Shown: in pieces, positions 16,480-25,440 of the stretch | How the letters are laid out: each line of letters begins with the position of its first letter | How positions within the stretch are numbered: the first letter of the stretch is position 1 | Assembly: GCF_024213665.1 (NCBI RefSeq) | Contig: NZ_JANAVP010000032.1 | Span: 1-57,373, forward strand | DNA: 57,373 nt | From: Streptomyces sp. A3M-1-3 | GTDB taxonomy: Bacteria; Actinomycetota; Actinomycetes; Streptomycetales; Streptomycetaceae | Direction: 5' to 3' | The notes under the pieces: model-generated | The model's database searches: none | Told to the model about the DNA's origin: nothing | What the model saw: only the letters and a program-made list of their open reading frames with translations | Translations under genes and position numbers: made by a program

Positions 16480-19353
16480 ATGGCGACTACGGCGTTGACT
16501 ACGGCGGACGTACGGGACCTGGCGGCCGGCCTGCGGGCGGCCGTCCGGGGCGATGTGGACTTCGGGGCCGGCGCGCGGGCCCTGGTGACCATGGACGCCT
16601 CCAACTACCGGCGCGTGCCGCTCGGCGTGGTCGCGCCGCGCGAAGCGGAGGATGTGGCGCAGGCGCTGCGGGTGTGCCGGGAGGCCGGGGTGCCGGTGGT
16701 GCCGCGCGGCGGCGGGACCAGCATCGCCGGGCAGGCGACGGGCACGGGTGTCGTCCTCGACTTCACCCGCCATATGAGGGGTGTGGTGTCCGTGGATCCG
16801 GCCGCCCGTACGGCTGTGGTCCAGCCCGGGGTGGTGCTGGATGTGCTGCGGGACGCCGTACGCCCGTACGGGCTGACCTTCGGGCCCGATCCGTCCACCC
16901 ACGGCCGCTGCACGCTCGGCGGGATGATCGCGAACAACTCGTGCGGCCCGCATTCCGTGGCCTGGGGGACGACGGCCGACAACGTGCGGGAGCTGTCCGT
17001 CGTCACCTACGGCGGCGCCTCGCTGCGGCTCGGGCAGGGGTGGGCAGGAGCGCCCGAAGGACTGCGGGAGCTGGTGGATGAGAATCTGGCGCTGCTGCGG
17101 ACCGGCTTTCCCACCGGGCTGCCGCGCCGGATCTCCGGGTACGCGCTGGACGCGCTGCTGCCGGAGCGGGGGGTGGACCTGGCCCGCGCGTTCTGCGGCA
17201 GCGAGGGAACGCTCGGGGTGGTGAACGAGGCAGTCGTACGCCTGGTGGAAGCGCCGCGTGCGCGGGCGCTCGCCGTACTCGGGTACGCCGACGAGAGCGC
17301 GGCGGCGGACGCGGCCGCAGGGCTGCTGCCGTACGGGCCGCTGACCGTGGAGGGCATGGCCCAGGACCTGGTGCCGGACCCGGGCGGACTGCCGCGCGGG
17401 GGCGCCTGGCTGTTCGTCGAGATGGGCGGCCGGAGCGCGGACGAAGCGCGGGCGCGCGCCGAAGAGCTGGTGCGGGCGGCCGATGCGTTGGACGGGACGG
17501 TGGTCACGGATACGGCGGCGCAGCGGGTGCTGTGGCGCGTACGGGAGGACGCGGCCGGCACCGCGACCCGCATGGCCGACGGCAGCGAGGCCTGGCCGGG
17601 GTGGGAGGACTGCGCCGTGCCGCCGGCCCGGCTCGGCGCGTATCTGCGGGAGTTCCGGGGGCTGCTGGCGGCCCATGGGCTGCGCGGCACGCCGTACGGG
17701 CACTTCGGTGACGGCTGTATCCATGTGCGGATCGACTTCGATCTGCTGAGCGCGGCGGGGGTGGGCCGCTTCCGCCGGTTCTCGGAGGAGGTGGCGGAGC
17801 TGGTCGTGGCGCACGGCGGGTCGCTGTCGGGCGAGCACGGCGACGGGCAGGCGCGCGCCGAGCTGCTGCCGAAGATGTACGGCGAGGATGTGGTGCGGCT
17901 CTTCGGGCGGTTCAAGGACGTGTGGGACCCGGCCGGCGGGATGAATCCGGGGATGCTCGCCCGGCCCGCGCGGCTGGACGAGAACCTGCGCTTCGAGGTG
18001 CTCCCGAAACGGAAGGTGGACGTCGAGTTCGGCTATCCGCAGGACGGCGGCGACTTCACGGCGGCGGTGCGGCGGTGCGTCGGCGTCGCCAAGTGCCGTA
18101 ATACGGACGCCGGGGCGGGGGTGATGTGCCCGTCCTTCCGGGCCACGGGGGAGGAGCAGCACTCGACGCGCGGGCGCGCACGGCTGCTGCACGAGATGCT
18201 CGCGGGCGAGGTCGTCACGGACGGCTGGCGCTCGACGGAGGTGCGGGACGCGCTGGATCTGTGCCTGTCCTGCAAGGGGTGCCGCAGCGACTGCCCGGTG
18301 GGCGTGGACATGGCGACGTACAAGGCGGAGTTCCTGCATCACCACTACGCGGGCCGGCTACGGCCCGCCGCCCATTACGCGATGGGCCGGCTGCCGCAGT
18401 GGCTGCGGGCGGCTTCCGCGTTGCGGCTCGCGCGTGTGCTGAACGCGGCGGGGCGGGTGGGGCCGCTGGCCGCCCTCGCGAAGCGGGTGGGCGGGATCGC
18501 GCCGGAGCGGCGGATTCCGGAGCTGGCGCGGGTGCCGTTCAGCCGTTGGTGGCGGCGCGGTGCGGCGGGGCGGCGCGGCACGGCGGGGGAGGGGCGGCCG
18601 GTGGTGCTCTGGCCGGACACGTTCACCAACTACCTGAGCCCCGCCGTGGGCCGCGCGGCGGTGGCGGTGCTGGACGATGCCGGGCTGCGTGCGGAGCTGC
18701 CGGCGGGGCGGGTCTGCTGTGGGCTGACGTACGTGTCCACCGGGCAGCTGGACCTGGCCCGTACGGTCATGCGCCGCACACTCGATGCGCTGGAGCCGGC
18801 CCTGGCCTCGGACGATCCCGTCGTCGTACTGGAGCCGAGCTGTGCGGCCGCGCTGCGGACCGACCTGCCGGAGCTCCTCGCCGATGACCCGCGCGCGGGG
18901 CGGCTGGCGGACCGGGTGCGGACCTTCGCGCAGGTACTGGAGGAGTACGCGCCCGAGTGGCAGCCGCCGGTCATCGGCCGGGCGGTGGCCGGCCAGACCC
19001 ACTGCCACCAGCACGCCGTGCTGGGCGAGGCGGCCGAGCGCAGGCTGCGCGGCAAGGCCGGGCTCACGGGCGAGCTGAGCGGCGGCTGCTGCGGACTCGC
19101 GGGGAACTTCGGCTTCGAGCGAGGCGGCGGCCACTACGAGGTGTCCGTGGCCTGCGCGGAGGAACAACTGCTGCCGGCGGTACGGGCCGCGGGCGAGGAA
19201 GCGGAGCTCCTGGCGGACGGCTTCTCCTGCCGCACACAACTGGACGAGCTGGCGGGCCGCCCAGCCAGGCACCTGGCGGAGGTACTGGCGGAAGGCTTGG
19301 GGGAGGGGCCGTCGGAAAGGCCGCCGGAGGGCCTGGGCCTGGGGCGGGGGTGA
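16480..19353 (+). CDS. FAD-binding and Fe-S oxidoreductase fusion (Dld/GlpC-like)
   Basis: A 957-aa fusion. Residues about 30-270 are a FAD-binding type 4 domain (PRGGGTSIAGQATGTG), followed by the FAD-oxidase C-terminal domain to about 540 (GHFGDGCIHVRIDFDL and GEHGDGQARAELLPKMYG). A ferredoxin-like cluster motif follows (CLSCKGCRSDCPVG, about residue 590), then two CCG-type domains (CCGLTY and CCGLAGNFG) of the GlpC/HdrD type. Such fusions oxidise 2-hydroxyacids such as lactate or glycolate and pass electrons to the respiratory chain. The ATG at 16480 follows GGGGCC. An upstream in-frame extension has no family features. Confidence 0.9.
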   Translation: MATTALTTADVRDLAAGLRAAVRGDVDFGAGARALVTMDASNYRRVPLGVVAPREAEDVAQALRVCREAGVPVVPRGGGTSIAGQATGTGVVLDFTRHMRGVVSVDPAARTAVVQPGVVLDVLRDAVRPYGLTFGPDPSTHGRCTLGGMIANNSCGPHSVAWGTTADNVRELSVVTYGGASLRLGQGWAGAPEGLRELVDENLALLRTGFPTGLPRRISGYALDALLPERGVDLARAFCGSEGTLGVVNEAVVRLVEAPRARALAVLGYADESAAADAAAGLLPYGPLTVEGMAQDLVPDPGGLPRGGAWLFVEMGGRSADEARARAEELVRAADALDGTVVTDTAAQRVLWRVREDAAGTATRMADGSEAWPGWEDCAVPPARLGAYLREFRGLLAAHGLRGTPYGHFGDGCIHVRIDFDLLSAAGVGRFRRFSEEVAELVVAHGGSLSGEHGDGQARAELLPKMYGEDVVRLFGRFKDVWDPAGGMNPGMLARPARLDENLRFEVLPKRKVDVEFGYPQDGGDFTAAVRRCVGVAKCRNTDAGAGVMCPSFRATGEEQHSTRGRARLLHEMLAGEVVTDGWRSTEVRDALDLCLSCKGCRSDCPVGVDMATYKAEFLHHHYAGRLRPAAHYAMGRLPQWLRAASALRLARVLNAAGRVGPLAALAKRVGGIAPERRIPELARVPFSRWWRRGAAGRRGTAGEGRPVVLWPDTFTNYLSPAVGRAAVAVLDDAGLRAELPAGRVCCGLTYVSTGQLDLARTVMRRTLDALEPALASDDPVVVLEPSCAAALRTDLPELLADDPRAGRLADRVRTFAQVLEEYAPEWQPPVIGRAVAGQTHCHQHAVLGEAAERRLRGKAGLTGELSGGCCGLAGNFGFERGGGHYEVSVACAEEQLLPAVRAAGEEAELLADGFSCRTQLDELAGRPARHLAEVLAEGLGEGPSERPPEGLGLGRG

Positions 19354-19591
19354 GTCGTGGGGACTGGGGGCCCCAGCCGTGGGGCGGAAGGGCGAGCCCC
19401 GCCGCCGCAGCTCGCCGGTCGCGTCGAGTTCGGCGTAGAGCGCGAGGCTCGCCGTTGGCGTCCATGGCGTGCCCGCCGGTCCTGCACACGGGCTCGGCGC
19501 GGCGCGCGGGCGTGGGCCGCCGGGTGGCGGCGGCTGTGGCTTGGACGCCTTGTAAGGGAGAGCGGGCGTTCGGACCCCTTACTGTGGAGAG

Positions 19592-20596
19592 ATGAGCAAG
19601 CCCACCCCTTCCGCCTCCCCCACCGCTCCCACCGGCTCCGTCCGCCCCGCTCCCGGCGGCACCGGCGGCACCGGCGACACCGGCGGGACAGGCGACACCG
19701 ACGGCCACCCCGCCGCCTCGCGTGCGACGCGCCTCGGGCCGGTCGCGCTGGTGGTCGCGGCCGGGGTGTCCGTGCAGTTCGGCGCGGCCATCGCGGTGCT
19801 GCTCATGCCCCGCGCCGGGGCGGCCGGTGTGGTGGCGCTGCGGCTCGCCGCCGCCGCGCTGGTGCTGCTCGTACTGTGCCGGCCCAAGCTGCGCGGGCAC
19901 TCGCGGTCCGACTGGGGCACCGTATGCGCCTTCGGCGTCGCGATGGCCGGCATGAACGGCCTCTTCTACCAGGCCGTCGACCGGATTCCGCTGGGCGCGG
20001 CCGTCACCCTGGAGGTACTGGGCCCGCTCGTCCTGTCGGTGATCGTGTCGCGGCGGCTGGTGAACCTGCTCTGGGCCGGGCTGGCACTCGCGGGTGTGGC
20101 CCTGCTGGGCTGGGGCGGCTTCGGCGGACTGGACCCCGTGGGTGCGGCGTTCGCGCTGGGGGCGGGTGCCATGTGGGCGGCGTACATCGTGTTCAGCGCC
20201 AGGACCGGACGGCGCTTCCCACAGGCCGACGGGCTCGCGCTCGCGATGGCGGTCGCGGCGGTGCTCAGCCTGCCGCTGGGTATCGCGGAGGCGGGCGGCA
20301 AGCTGCTGGTGCCGGGCACGCTCGCGCTGGGGGTCGCGGTCGCGGTGCTGTCGTCCGTCCTTCCGTACACGCTGGAACTGCTCGCGCTGCGCCGGCTTCC
20401 GGCCTCCACCTTCGCCGTCATGATGAGCCTGGAACCGGCGATCGCGGCGACCGCCGGATTCCTGGTGCTGCACCAAGCCCTCTCGCTGACCGACGCGTTG
20501 GCGATCGCGCTGGTCATCGCGGCCAGCATGGGCGCGGTCCGGTCGCAGACGTCGCAGACGAGGAAGCTCGCGCCGGAATCTCTCCTCAACGAATAA
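19592..20596 (+). CDS. EamA/RhtA-like exporter
   Basis: A 334-aa member of the drug/metabolite transporter superfamily with ten predicted helices in two EamA repeats. The second-repeat segment PYTLELLALRRLPASTFAVMMSLEPAIAA is typical of RhtA, a threonine/homoserine exporter. The first ~45 residues are a low-complexity Gly/Thr/Pro tail that is probably cytoplasmic. Its TAA stop lies 1 nt before the palindrome at 20598, so the gene ends directly at the control region of the next operon. Confidence 0.85.
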   Translation: MSKPTPSASPTAPTGSVRPAPGGTGGTGDTGGTGDTDGHPAASRATRLGPVALVVAAGVSVQFGAAIAVLLMPRAGAAGVVALRLAAAALVLLVLCRPKLRGHSRSDWGTVCAFGVAMAGMNGLFYQAVDRIPLGAAVTLEVLGPLVLSVIVSRRLVNLLWAGLALAGVALLGWGGFGGLDPVGAAFALGAGAMWAAYIVFSARTGRRFPQADGLALAMAVAAVLSLPLGIAEAGGKLLVPGTLALGVAVAVLSSVLPYTLELLALRRLPASTFAVMMSLEPAIAATAGFLVLHQALSLTDALAIALVIAASMGAVRSQTSQTRKLAPESLLNE

Positions 20597-20597
20597 T

Positions 20598-20611
20598 GCA
20601 AGCACGCTTGC
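20598..20611. promoter_or_regulatory. candidate TetR operator of the acyl-CoA operon
   Basis: GCAAGC-AC-GCTTGC is an inverted repeat with 6-bp arms and a 2-nt spacer, 62 nt upstream of the first gene of the operon that ends in a TetR gene. CAAG-NN-CTTG-type palindromes are used by several TetR-family regulators of acyl-CoA catabolism, for example mycobacterial KstR2. An additional half-site CTTG follows immediately. Assignment to the TetR at 31603 is inference. Confidence 0.55.
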
Positions 20612-20672
20612 TTGTTTCTCTTGGCGGTGCCACGCTTCGGTCCACGCCGTGGTACCCCGAGGGGAGCGCACC

Positions 20673-21464
20673 GTGTCCGATCCGTCCGCCGTGCTCGACG
20701 ATCTGCGCAGCGAAGGGGATGAACTCGACCGCCTCGTAGGCGAGTTGAGTTCCGACGACTGGGCGCGGGGCACACCCGCCGCGGGCTGGACCATCGCCCA
20801 CCAGATCGCCCACCTCGCCTGGACGGACACGGCCGCGCTGCTCGCCGTCACCGATGCCGACCGGTTCGCGGGCATGGTCGAGCAGGCCCTCGCCAACCCC
20901 GACTCCTTCGTCGACGAGGGTGCCGAGGCGGGCGCGGTGCTGCCGCCCGTCGAGCTGCTGGTCCGCTGGCGGACCGGGCGCGAGGAGCTGCAGCGCGCGC
21001 TGCGCGCCGCCCCGGAGGGCGCGCGATTCCCCTGGTACGGGCCGCCGATGAGTACCGCCTCCATGGCGACCGGGCGGCTGATGGAGACCTGGGCGCACGG
21101 TCAGGATGTCGCGGACGCGCTCGGTGTGCGCCGCACACCCACCGACCGGCTCCGGCATGTCGTGCGCATCGGGGTCCGGGCGCGTGACTACGCGTACTTC
21201 GTACGGGGCGAGGTCCCGCCCGCCGAGGAGTTCCGGGTGGAGCTCACCGGACCCGGTGGGGACCTCTGGACGTACGGGCCGCAGGACGCCGCACAACGGG
21301 TGACCGGGACCGCGCTGGACTTCTGCCTGCTGGTGACCCAGCGGGCGCACCGCGACGACGTGGCCGTACGGGCGAAGGGCCTGGACGCGGACCACTGGCT
21401 GGACATCGCGCAGGCCTTCGCCGGGCCGGCGGGTACGGGCCGCCCGCCCAAGGGAGACGCGTGA
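20673..21464 (+). CDS. TIGR03084 family (DinB/maleylpyruvate-isomerase-like) protein
   Basis: A 263-aa protein with the DinB-like helical N-terminal domain (GWTIAHQIAHLAWTD supplies the first metal-ligand histidines; AHGQDVADALG the later ones) and a C-terminal sterol-carrier-like domain. TIGR03084 proteins consistently accompany AtuA-like and acyl-CoA carboxylase genes in actinobacteria; their reaction is unknown. The GTG at 20673 is chosen because GAGGGGAG lies 7 nt upstream. It is the first gene of the operon, and its stop overlaps the next start (GTGA). Confidence 0.85.
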   Translation: MSDPSAVLDDLRSEGDELDRLVGELSSDDWARGTPAAGWTIAHQIAHLAWTDTAALLAVTDADRFAGMVEQALANPDSFVDEGAEAGAVLPPVELLVRWRTGREELQRALRAAPEGARFPWYGPPMSTASMATGRLMETWAHGQDVADALGVRRTPTDRLRHVVRIGVRARDYAYFVRGEVPPAEEFRVELTGPGGDLWTYGPQDAAQRVTGTALDFCLLVTQRAHRDDVAVRAKGLDADHWLDIAQAFAGPAGTGRPPKGDA

Positions 21465-23236
21465 CGGCCGGTACGGACGGCGGCGCGCGCGCGGGCGTGC
21501 TGCGGATCGGGAACGCCTCCGGCTTCTACGGCGACCGTTTCGAGGCCGTACGGGAGATGCTCACCGGCGGCCCCCTCGACGTCCTCACCGGGGACTATCT
21601 CGCCGAACTGACCATGCTCATCCTCGGCCGGGACCGGCTGAAGGACCCCCGCCTCGGCTACGCCAAGACGTTCCTGCGCCAGCTCGAGGAGGGGCTCGGG
21701 CTCGCACACGACCGCGGGGTGAAGATCGTCGCCAACGCGGGCGGGCTGAACCCGGCGGGACTCGCCGACGCGGTACGGGAGCTTGCCGACCGGGTCGGCG
21801 TACCGGTGGCCGTCGCCCATGTGGAGGGCGACGCCGTGCCCGTACCGGAGGGTGCGCTGACGGCCAACGCGTATCTCGGCGGAGCCGGGATCGCCGGGTG
21901 CCTGCGGGCCGGCGCGGATGTGGTCGTGACCGGACGGGTGACGGACGCCGCCCTGGTCACCGGGCCGGCGAGCGCGCGCTTCGGCTGGGGCGCGGACGAC
22001 TTCGACCAGTTCGCCGGGGCAGTCGTCGCCGGGCACGTGCTGGAGTGCGGGACCCAGGCGACGGGCGGCAACTACGCGTTCTTCGCCGACCTTGGCCACG
22101 GGCACGACGTTCGCCGTCCCGGCTTCCCGATCGCCGAAATCCACGCCGACGGGTCGTCGGTCATCACCAAGCACGACGGGACGGGCGGCGTCGTCGACGT
22201 CGGAACGGTCACCGCGCAGCTCCTGTACGAGACGGGCGGCGCCCGGTACGCCGGGCCCGATGTCACGGCGCGGCTCGACTCCGTACGGCTGGATCAGGCC
22301 GGGCCCGACCGGGTGCGGATCAGCGGAGTGCGGGGCGAGGCCCCGCCGCCCACCCTCAAGACCGGGGTCACCAGGATCGGCGGCTGGCGCAACGAGGTCG
22401 TGTTCGTACTGACCGGGCTGGACATCGAGGCCAAGGCGGCACTGGTCCGCGGTCAGCTGGAGGACGCGCTGGGGCGTGCGAAGCGGCGCCCGGCGGAGGT
22501 CCGCTGGGAGCTCGCCCGCACCGACCGGCCCGACGCGGACACGGAGGAGACGGCGAGCGCGTTGCTGCGGCTGGTGGTACGCGACAGCGACCCGGACGCG
22601 GTCGGGCGCGCGCTCAGCGGGGCCGCCGTCGAGCTGGCGCTGGGCAGCTACCCCGGCTTCCATGTGACGGCCCCGCCCGGGAAGGGCGCGCCGTACGGGG
22701 TTTTCGAGGCGGCGTACGTGGACGCGTCGGAGGTCGCGCACACGGCGGTGCTTCCGGACGGGCGGCGGGAGGCGGTACCGGCTCCGGCCCGTACGCGCGT
22801 ACTGGAGCCCGTCCCGCAGCCGCAGTTGCCCGAGCCGCTGCCGCCGGGGCCGGTGCGGCGGGTGCCGCTGGGGCGGGTGGCCGGCGCGCGCAGTGGCGAC
22901 AAGGGCGGCAGCGCGAACGTCGGCGTGTGGGCGCGCACGGACGACGCGTGGCGCTGGCTCGCCCACGCGCTGACCACCGACCGGCTGCGCGAACTGCTGC
23001 CGGAGACGCGGGGCCTGGCGGTCACGCGCGAGGTTCTGCCGAACCTGCGGGCGCTCAACTTCGTCGTGGAGGGACTGCTGGGAGAAGGGGTCGCGGCGCA
23101 GCACCGGTTCGACCCACAGGCGAAGGGCCTGGGGGAGTGGCTGCGCTCCCGCCACATCGACGTCCCGGAAAGCGTGCTGGACGGCCGGCCGTCGGGCGGT
23201 GACCCGTTGGGCCCTGGACCGGCTGACGGGCGGTGA
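21461..23236 (+). CDS. AtuA-like protein (acyclic terpene utilization, DUF1446)
   Basis: A 591-aa protein. Residues about 12-450 form the DUF1446/AtuA domain (IGNASGFYGDRFEAVREML at the start, VANAGGLNPAGLADAVREL, then HVLECGTQATGGNYAFF). The C-terminal ~110 residues (VPLGRVAGARSGDKGGSANV onward) form the AtuA-like ferredoxin-fold domain. AtuA is required for citronellol/geraniol degradation in pseudomonads; its exact reaction is unclear. Here it is translationally coupled at both ends by 4-nt overlaps. The true substrate in this organism could equally be a branched acyl-CoA. Confidence 0.88.
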   Translation: MTAGTDGGARAGVLRIGNASGFYGDRFEAVREMLTGGPLDVLTGDYLAELTMLILGRDRLKDPRLGYAKTFLRQLEEGLGLAHDRGVKIVANAGGLNPAGLADAVRELADRVGVPVAVAHVEGDAVPVPEGALTANAYLGGAGIAGCLRAGADVVVTGRVTDAALVTGPASARFGWGADDFDQFAGAVVAGHVLECGTQATGGNYAFFADLGHGHDVRRPGFPIAEIHADGSSVITKHDGTGGVVDVGTVTAQLLYETGGARYAGPDVTARLDSVRLDQAGPDRVRISGVRGEAPPPTLKTGVTRIGGWRNEVVFVLTGLDIEAKAALVRGQLEDALGRAKRRPAEVRWELARTDRPDADTEETASALLRLVVRDSDPDAVGRALSGAAVELALGSYPGFHVTAPPGKGAPYGVFEAAYVDASEVAHTAVLPDGRREAVPAPARTRVLEPVPQPQLPEPLPPGPVRRVPLGRVAGARSGDKGGSANVGVWARTDDAWRWLAHALTTDRLRELLPETRGLAVTREVLPNLRALNFVVEGLLGEGVAAQHRFDPQAKGLGEWLRSRHIDVPESVLDGRPSGGDPLGPGPADGR

Positions 23237-23808
23237 CCGGAATGGCGGCCCACCCGAAGCGATCGCCGCGCGATGAACAACAGCCCAGGAAGGAACGCAC
23301 CGTGCGACAAGAACGCCCCCCAGGCGCCGACCCCGGCGGCAACCCCGGACACGCGCGACACACCGCCCCCGGCGGCGACACCGGAGTACGACCCGCCGGC
23401 ACCGGCGTCGGCAGCGGCAGCGGCAGCGGAACGTGCCTCGTCAGCGCCACCGGCGCGGGCGTGCGGCACACCGGGAGCGGCACCCGCGGCGCCACCGCCG
23501 GCGCCCGCACAGGCACCCGCCCCGGTGTACGCCACACCGGCGCCCGCGCGAGCAGCGGGACCTGCACCCGCACCGTCAGCGGCATCGGCGCGGGCGGGTG
23601 GCACACCGGCACCGGCACCTGCGTCGGCAGCGGCACCTGCACCCGCGTCGGCAGCGGCATCGGCGCGGGCGGGTGGCACACCGGCACCGGCACCCGCAGT
23701 GCCACCCGCACGTGCACGGGCACCGGCACCAGCACCGGGGTGCGACACACCGGCGCCCGCGCGGGCGCGCACGCGTGCACCGCCACCAGCACCGGGGAGG
23801 CGTTGTGA
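23233..23808 (+). CDS. Gly/Thr-rich repeat protein embedded in the carboxylase operon
   Basis: A 191-aa ORF whose GTG start overlaps the AtuA stop and whose TGA stop overlaps the carboxyltransferase start, each by 4 nt. Third positions are GC-rich in this frame, as expected for a translated gene. The first ~60 residues are charged. The rest is a degenerate repeat built on (V/W)xHTG(S/A/T)GT and GTCTR units, with six scattered Cys. A 43-bp DNA block recurs at an in-frame 75-bp offset. I recognise no domain. It may be a new protein, an expanded spacer that preserves translational coupling, or a decayed gene. Confidence 0.5.
   Translation: MTGMAAHPKRSPRDEQQPRKERTVRQERPPGADPGGNPGHARHTAPGGDTGVRPAGTGVGSGSGSGTCLVSATGAGVRHTGSGTRGATAGARTGTRPGVRHTGARASSGTCTRTVSGIGAGGWHTGTGTCVGSGTCTRVGSGIGAGGWHTGTGTRSATRTCTGTGTSTGVRHTGARAGAHACTATSTGEAL
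23577..23694. repeat. 43-bp direct repeat, 75-bp period
   Basis: The block starting CAGCGGCATCGGCGCGGGCG at 23577-23619 recurs identically at 23652-23694. The 75-bp offset keeps the frame of the repeat ORF (25 codons). Shorter GGCACC/GGCAGC motifs fill the rest of 23400-23800. Confidence 0.85.
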
Positions 23809-25433
23809 CCGTCGTCGCCACGGCCGTTGATTCGCAGAGCCCCGAGTACGTCTCCCACCGCGAGGCGATGCTCGCCAGGCTCGCCGACCTCTCCGCCGAG
23901 CACGCCAAGGCGCTCGCCGGCGGAGGCGAGAAGTACACCGCCCGGCACCGCGCACGCGGCAAGCTGCTCGCCCGCGAGCGGGTCGAGCTGCTGCTCGACC
24001 CCGACACCCCGTTCCTCGAACTGTCGCCGCTCGCCGCCTGGGGCAGCGACTACCGGGTCGGCGCCTCGATGGTCACCGGCATCGGCACCGTCGAGGGCGT
24101 CGAGTGCCTGATCACCGCCAACGACCCGACCGTGCGCGGCGGCGCCAGCAACCCGTGGACGCTGAAGAAGGCGCTGCGCGCCAACGAGATCGCGTACGCC
24201 AACCGCCTGCCCTGCATCAGCCTGGTCGAGTCCGGCGGCGCCGATCTCCCCTCCCAGAAGGAGATCTTCATCCCCGGCGGGGCGATCTTCCGCGACATCA
24301 CCCGCCTCTCGGCGGCCGGCATCCCGACCATCGCCGTGGTCTTCGGCAACTCCACGGCGGGCGGGGCGTACGTACCCGGCATGTCCGACCACACCATCAT
24401 GATCAAGGAGCGTTCGAAGGTCTTCCTCGGCGGCCCGCCGCTCGTGAAGATGGCCACGGGCGAGGAGAGCGACGACGAGTCCCTCGGCGGAGCCGAGATG
24501 CACGCCCGCACCTCCGGCCTCGCCGACTACTTCGCCCTCGACGAGGAGGACGCCCTGCGCCAGGCGCGTCGCGTCGTCGCCCGCCTCAACTGGCGCAAGG
24601 CGCACACGCAGGCGCACGCGCACGCGCACGCGCACGCCGATCCCGGCCCCGCCGAACCGCCCAAGTACGACGAGGAGGAACTCCTCGGCATCGTCCCCGG
24701 CGACCTGAAGACCCCCTTCGACCCCCGCGAGGTCATCGCCCGGATCGTCGACGGCTCCGACTTCGACGAGTTCAAGCCGCTCTACGGGACGAGCCTCGCC
24801 ACCGGATGGGCGCGGCTGCACGGCTACCCGGTGGGCATCCTCGCCAACGCGCAGGGCGTCCTCTTCTCCCCCGAGTCCCAGAAGGCCGCCCAGTTCATCC
24901 AGTTGGCCAACCAGCGCGACATCCCGCTGCTCTTCCTCCACAACACCACCGGCTACATGGTCGGCAAGGAGTACGAGCAGGGCGGGATCATCAAGCACGG
25001 CGCGATGATGATCAACGCCGTCTCGAACTCGAAGGTCCCGCACCTGTCGGTCCTGATGGGCGCGTCGTACGGCGCCGGCCACTACGGCATGTGCGGCCGC
25101 GCCTTCGACCCGCGCTTCCTCTTCGCCTGGCCCAGCGCCAAGTCCGCGGTGATGGGCCCGCAGCAGCTCGCCGGCGTGCTCTCGATCGTGGCCCGCGCCT
25201 CGGCGACGGCCAAGGGACAGCCGTACGACGACGAGGCCGACGCGGCGCTGCGCGCCATGGTCGAGCAGCAGATCGAGTCCGAGTCCCTGCCGATGTTCCT
25301 GTCCGGGCGGCTGTACGACGACGGGGTCATCGACCCCCGCGACACCCGCACCGTGCTCGGCCTGTGCCTGTCGGCCCTCCACAACGCGCCCGTCGAGGGC
25401 GCGCGTGGCGGCTTCGGCGTCTTCCGGATGTGA
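23805..25433 (+). CDS. acyl-CoA carboxylase, carboxyltransferase (beta) subunit
   Basis: A 542-aa subunit that transfers CO2 from carboxybiotin to an acyl-CoA. It belongs to the methylcrotonyl/geranyl-CoA carboxylase group, judged by KYTARHRARGKLLARERVE, LVESGGADLPSQKEIF, GNSTAGGAYVPGMSD, LGGPPLVKMATGEE and the C-terminal GASYGAGHYGMCGRAFDPRF (oxyanion-hole regions). Between the two crotonase-like halves, residues about 265-282 are an unusual His-Ala repeat encoded by (GCGCAC)n. It is coupled to the repeat ORF by a GTGA overlap and partners with the biotin carboxylase 7 nt downstream. The acyl substrate cannot be decided from sequence alone. Confidence 0.92.
   Translation: MTVVATAVDSQSPEYVSHREAMLARLADLSAEHAKALAGGGEKYTARHRARGKLLARERVELLLDPDTPFLELSPLAAWGSDYRVGASMVTGIGTVEGVECLITANDPTVRGGASNPWTLKKALRANEIAYANRLPCISLVESGGADLPSQKEIFIPGGAIFRDITRLSAAGIPTIAVVFGNSTAGGAYVPGMSDHTIMIKERSKVFLGGPPLVKMATGEESDDESLGGAEMHARTSGLADYFALDEEDALRQARRVVARLNWRKAHTQAHAHAHAHADPGPAEPPKYDEEELLGIVPGDLKTPFDPREVIARIVDGSDFDEFKPLYGTSLATGWARLHGYPVGILANAQGVLFSPESQKAAQFIQLANQRDIPLLFLHNTTGYMVGKEYEQGGIIKHGAMMINAVSNSKVPHLSVLMGASYGAGHYGMCGRAFDPRFLFAWPSAKSAVMGPQQLAGVLSIVARASATAKGQPYDDEADAALRAMVEQQIESESLPMFLSGRLYDDGVIDPRDTRTVLGLCLSALHNAPVEGARGGFGVFRM
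24612..24635 (+). repeat. (GCGCAC)4 hexamer microsatellite in coding sequence
   Basis: Four perfect GCGCAC units, flanked by imperfect ones, encode alternating Ala-His at the linker between the halves of the carboxyltransferase. Hexamer slippage would keep the frame. Confidence 0.85.
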
Positions 25434-25440
25434 GGCGGAA

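Noticed and set aside
16117..18345. A 742-codon minus-strand open frame
   Set aside because: It overlaps serC in another frame and is antisense to the FAD/Fe-S gene; its His/Arg/Pro-rich composition is typical of a shadow frame.
19064..21064. A 666-codon minus-strand open frame across the oxidoreductase, exporter and TIGR03084 genes
   Set aside because: It is antisense to three well-supported genes, is Arg/Gly/Pro/Ala-rich and has no domain. This is a normal shadow in 73% GC DNA.
23400..23800. Repeat region considered as a CRISPR array
   Set aside because: The repeats are degenerate, GC-rich, of variable length and in frame, with no uniform spacers and no cas genes.
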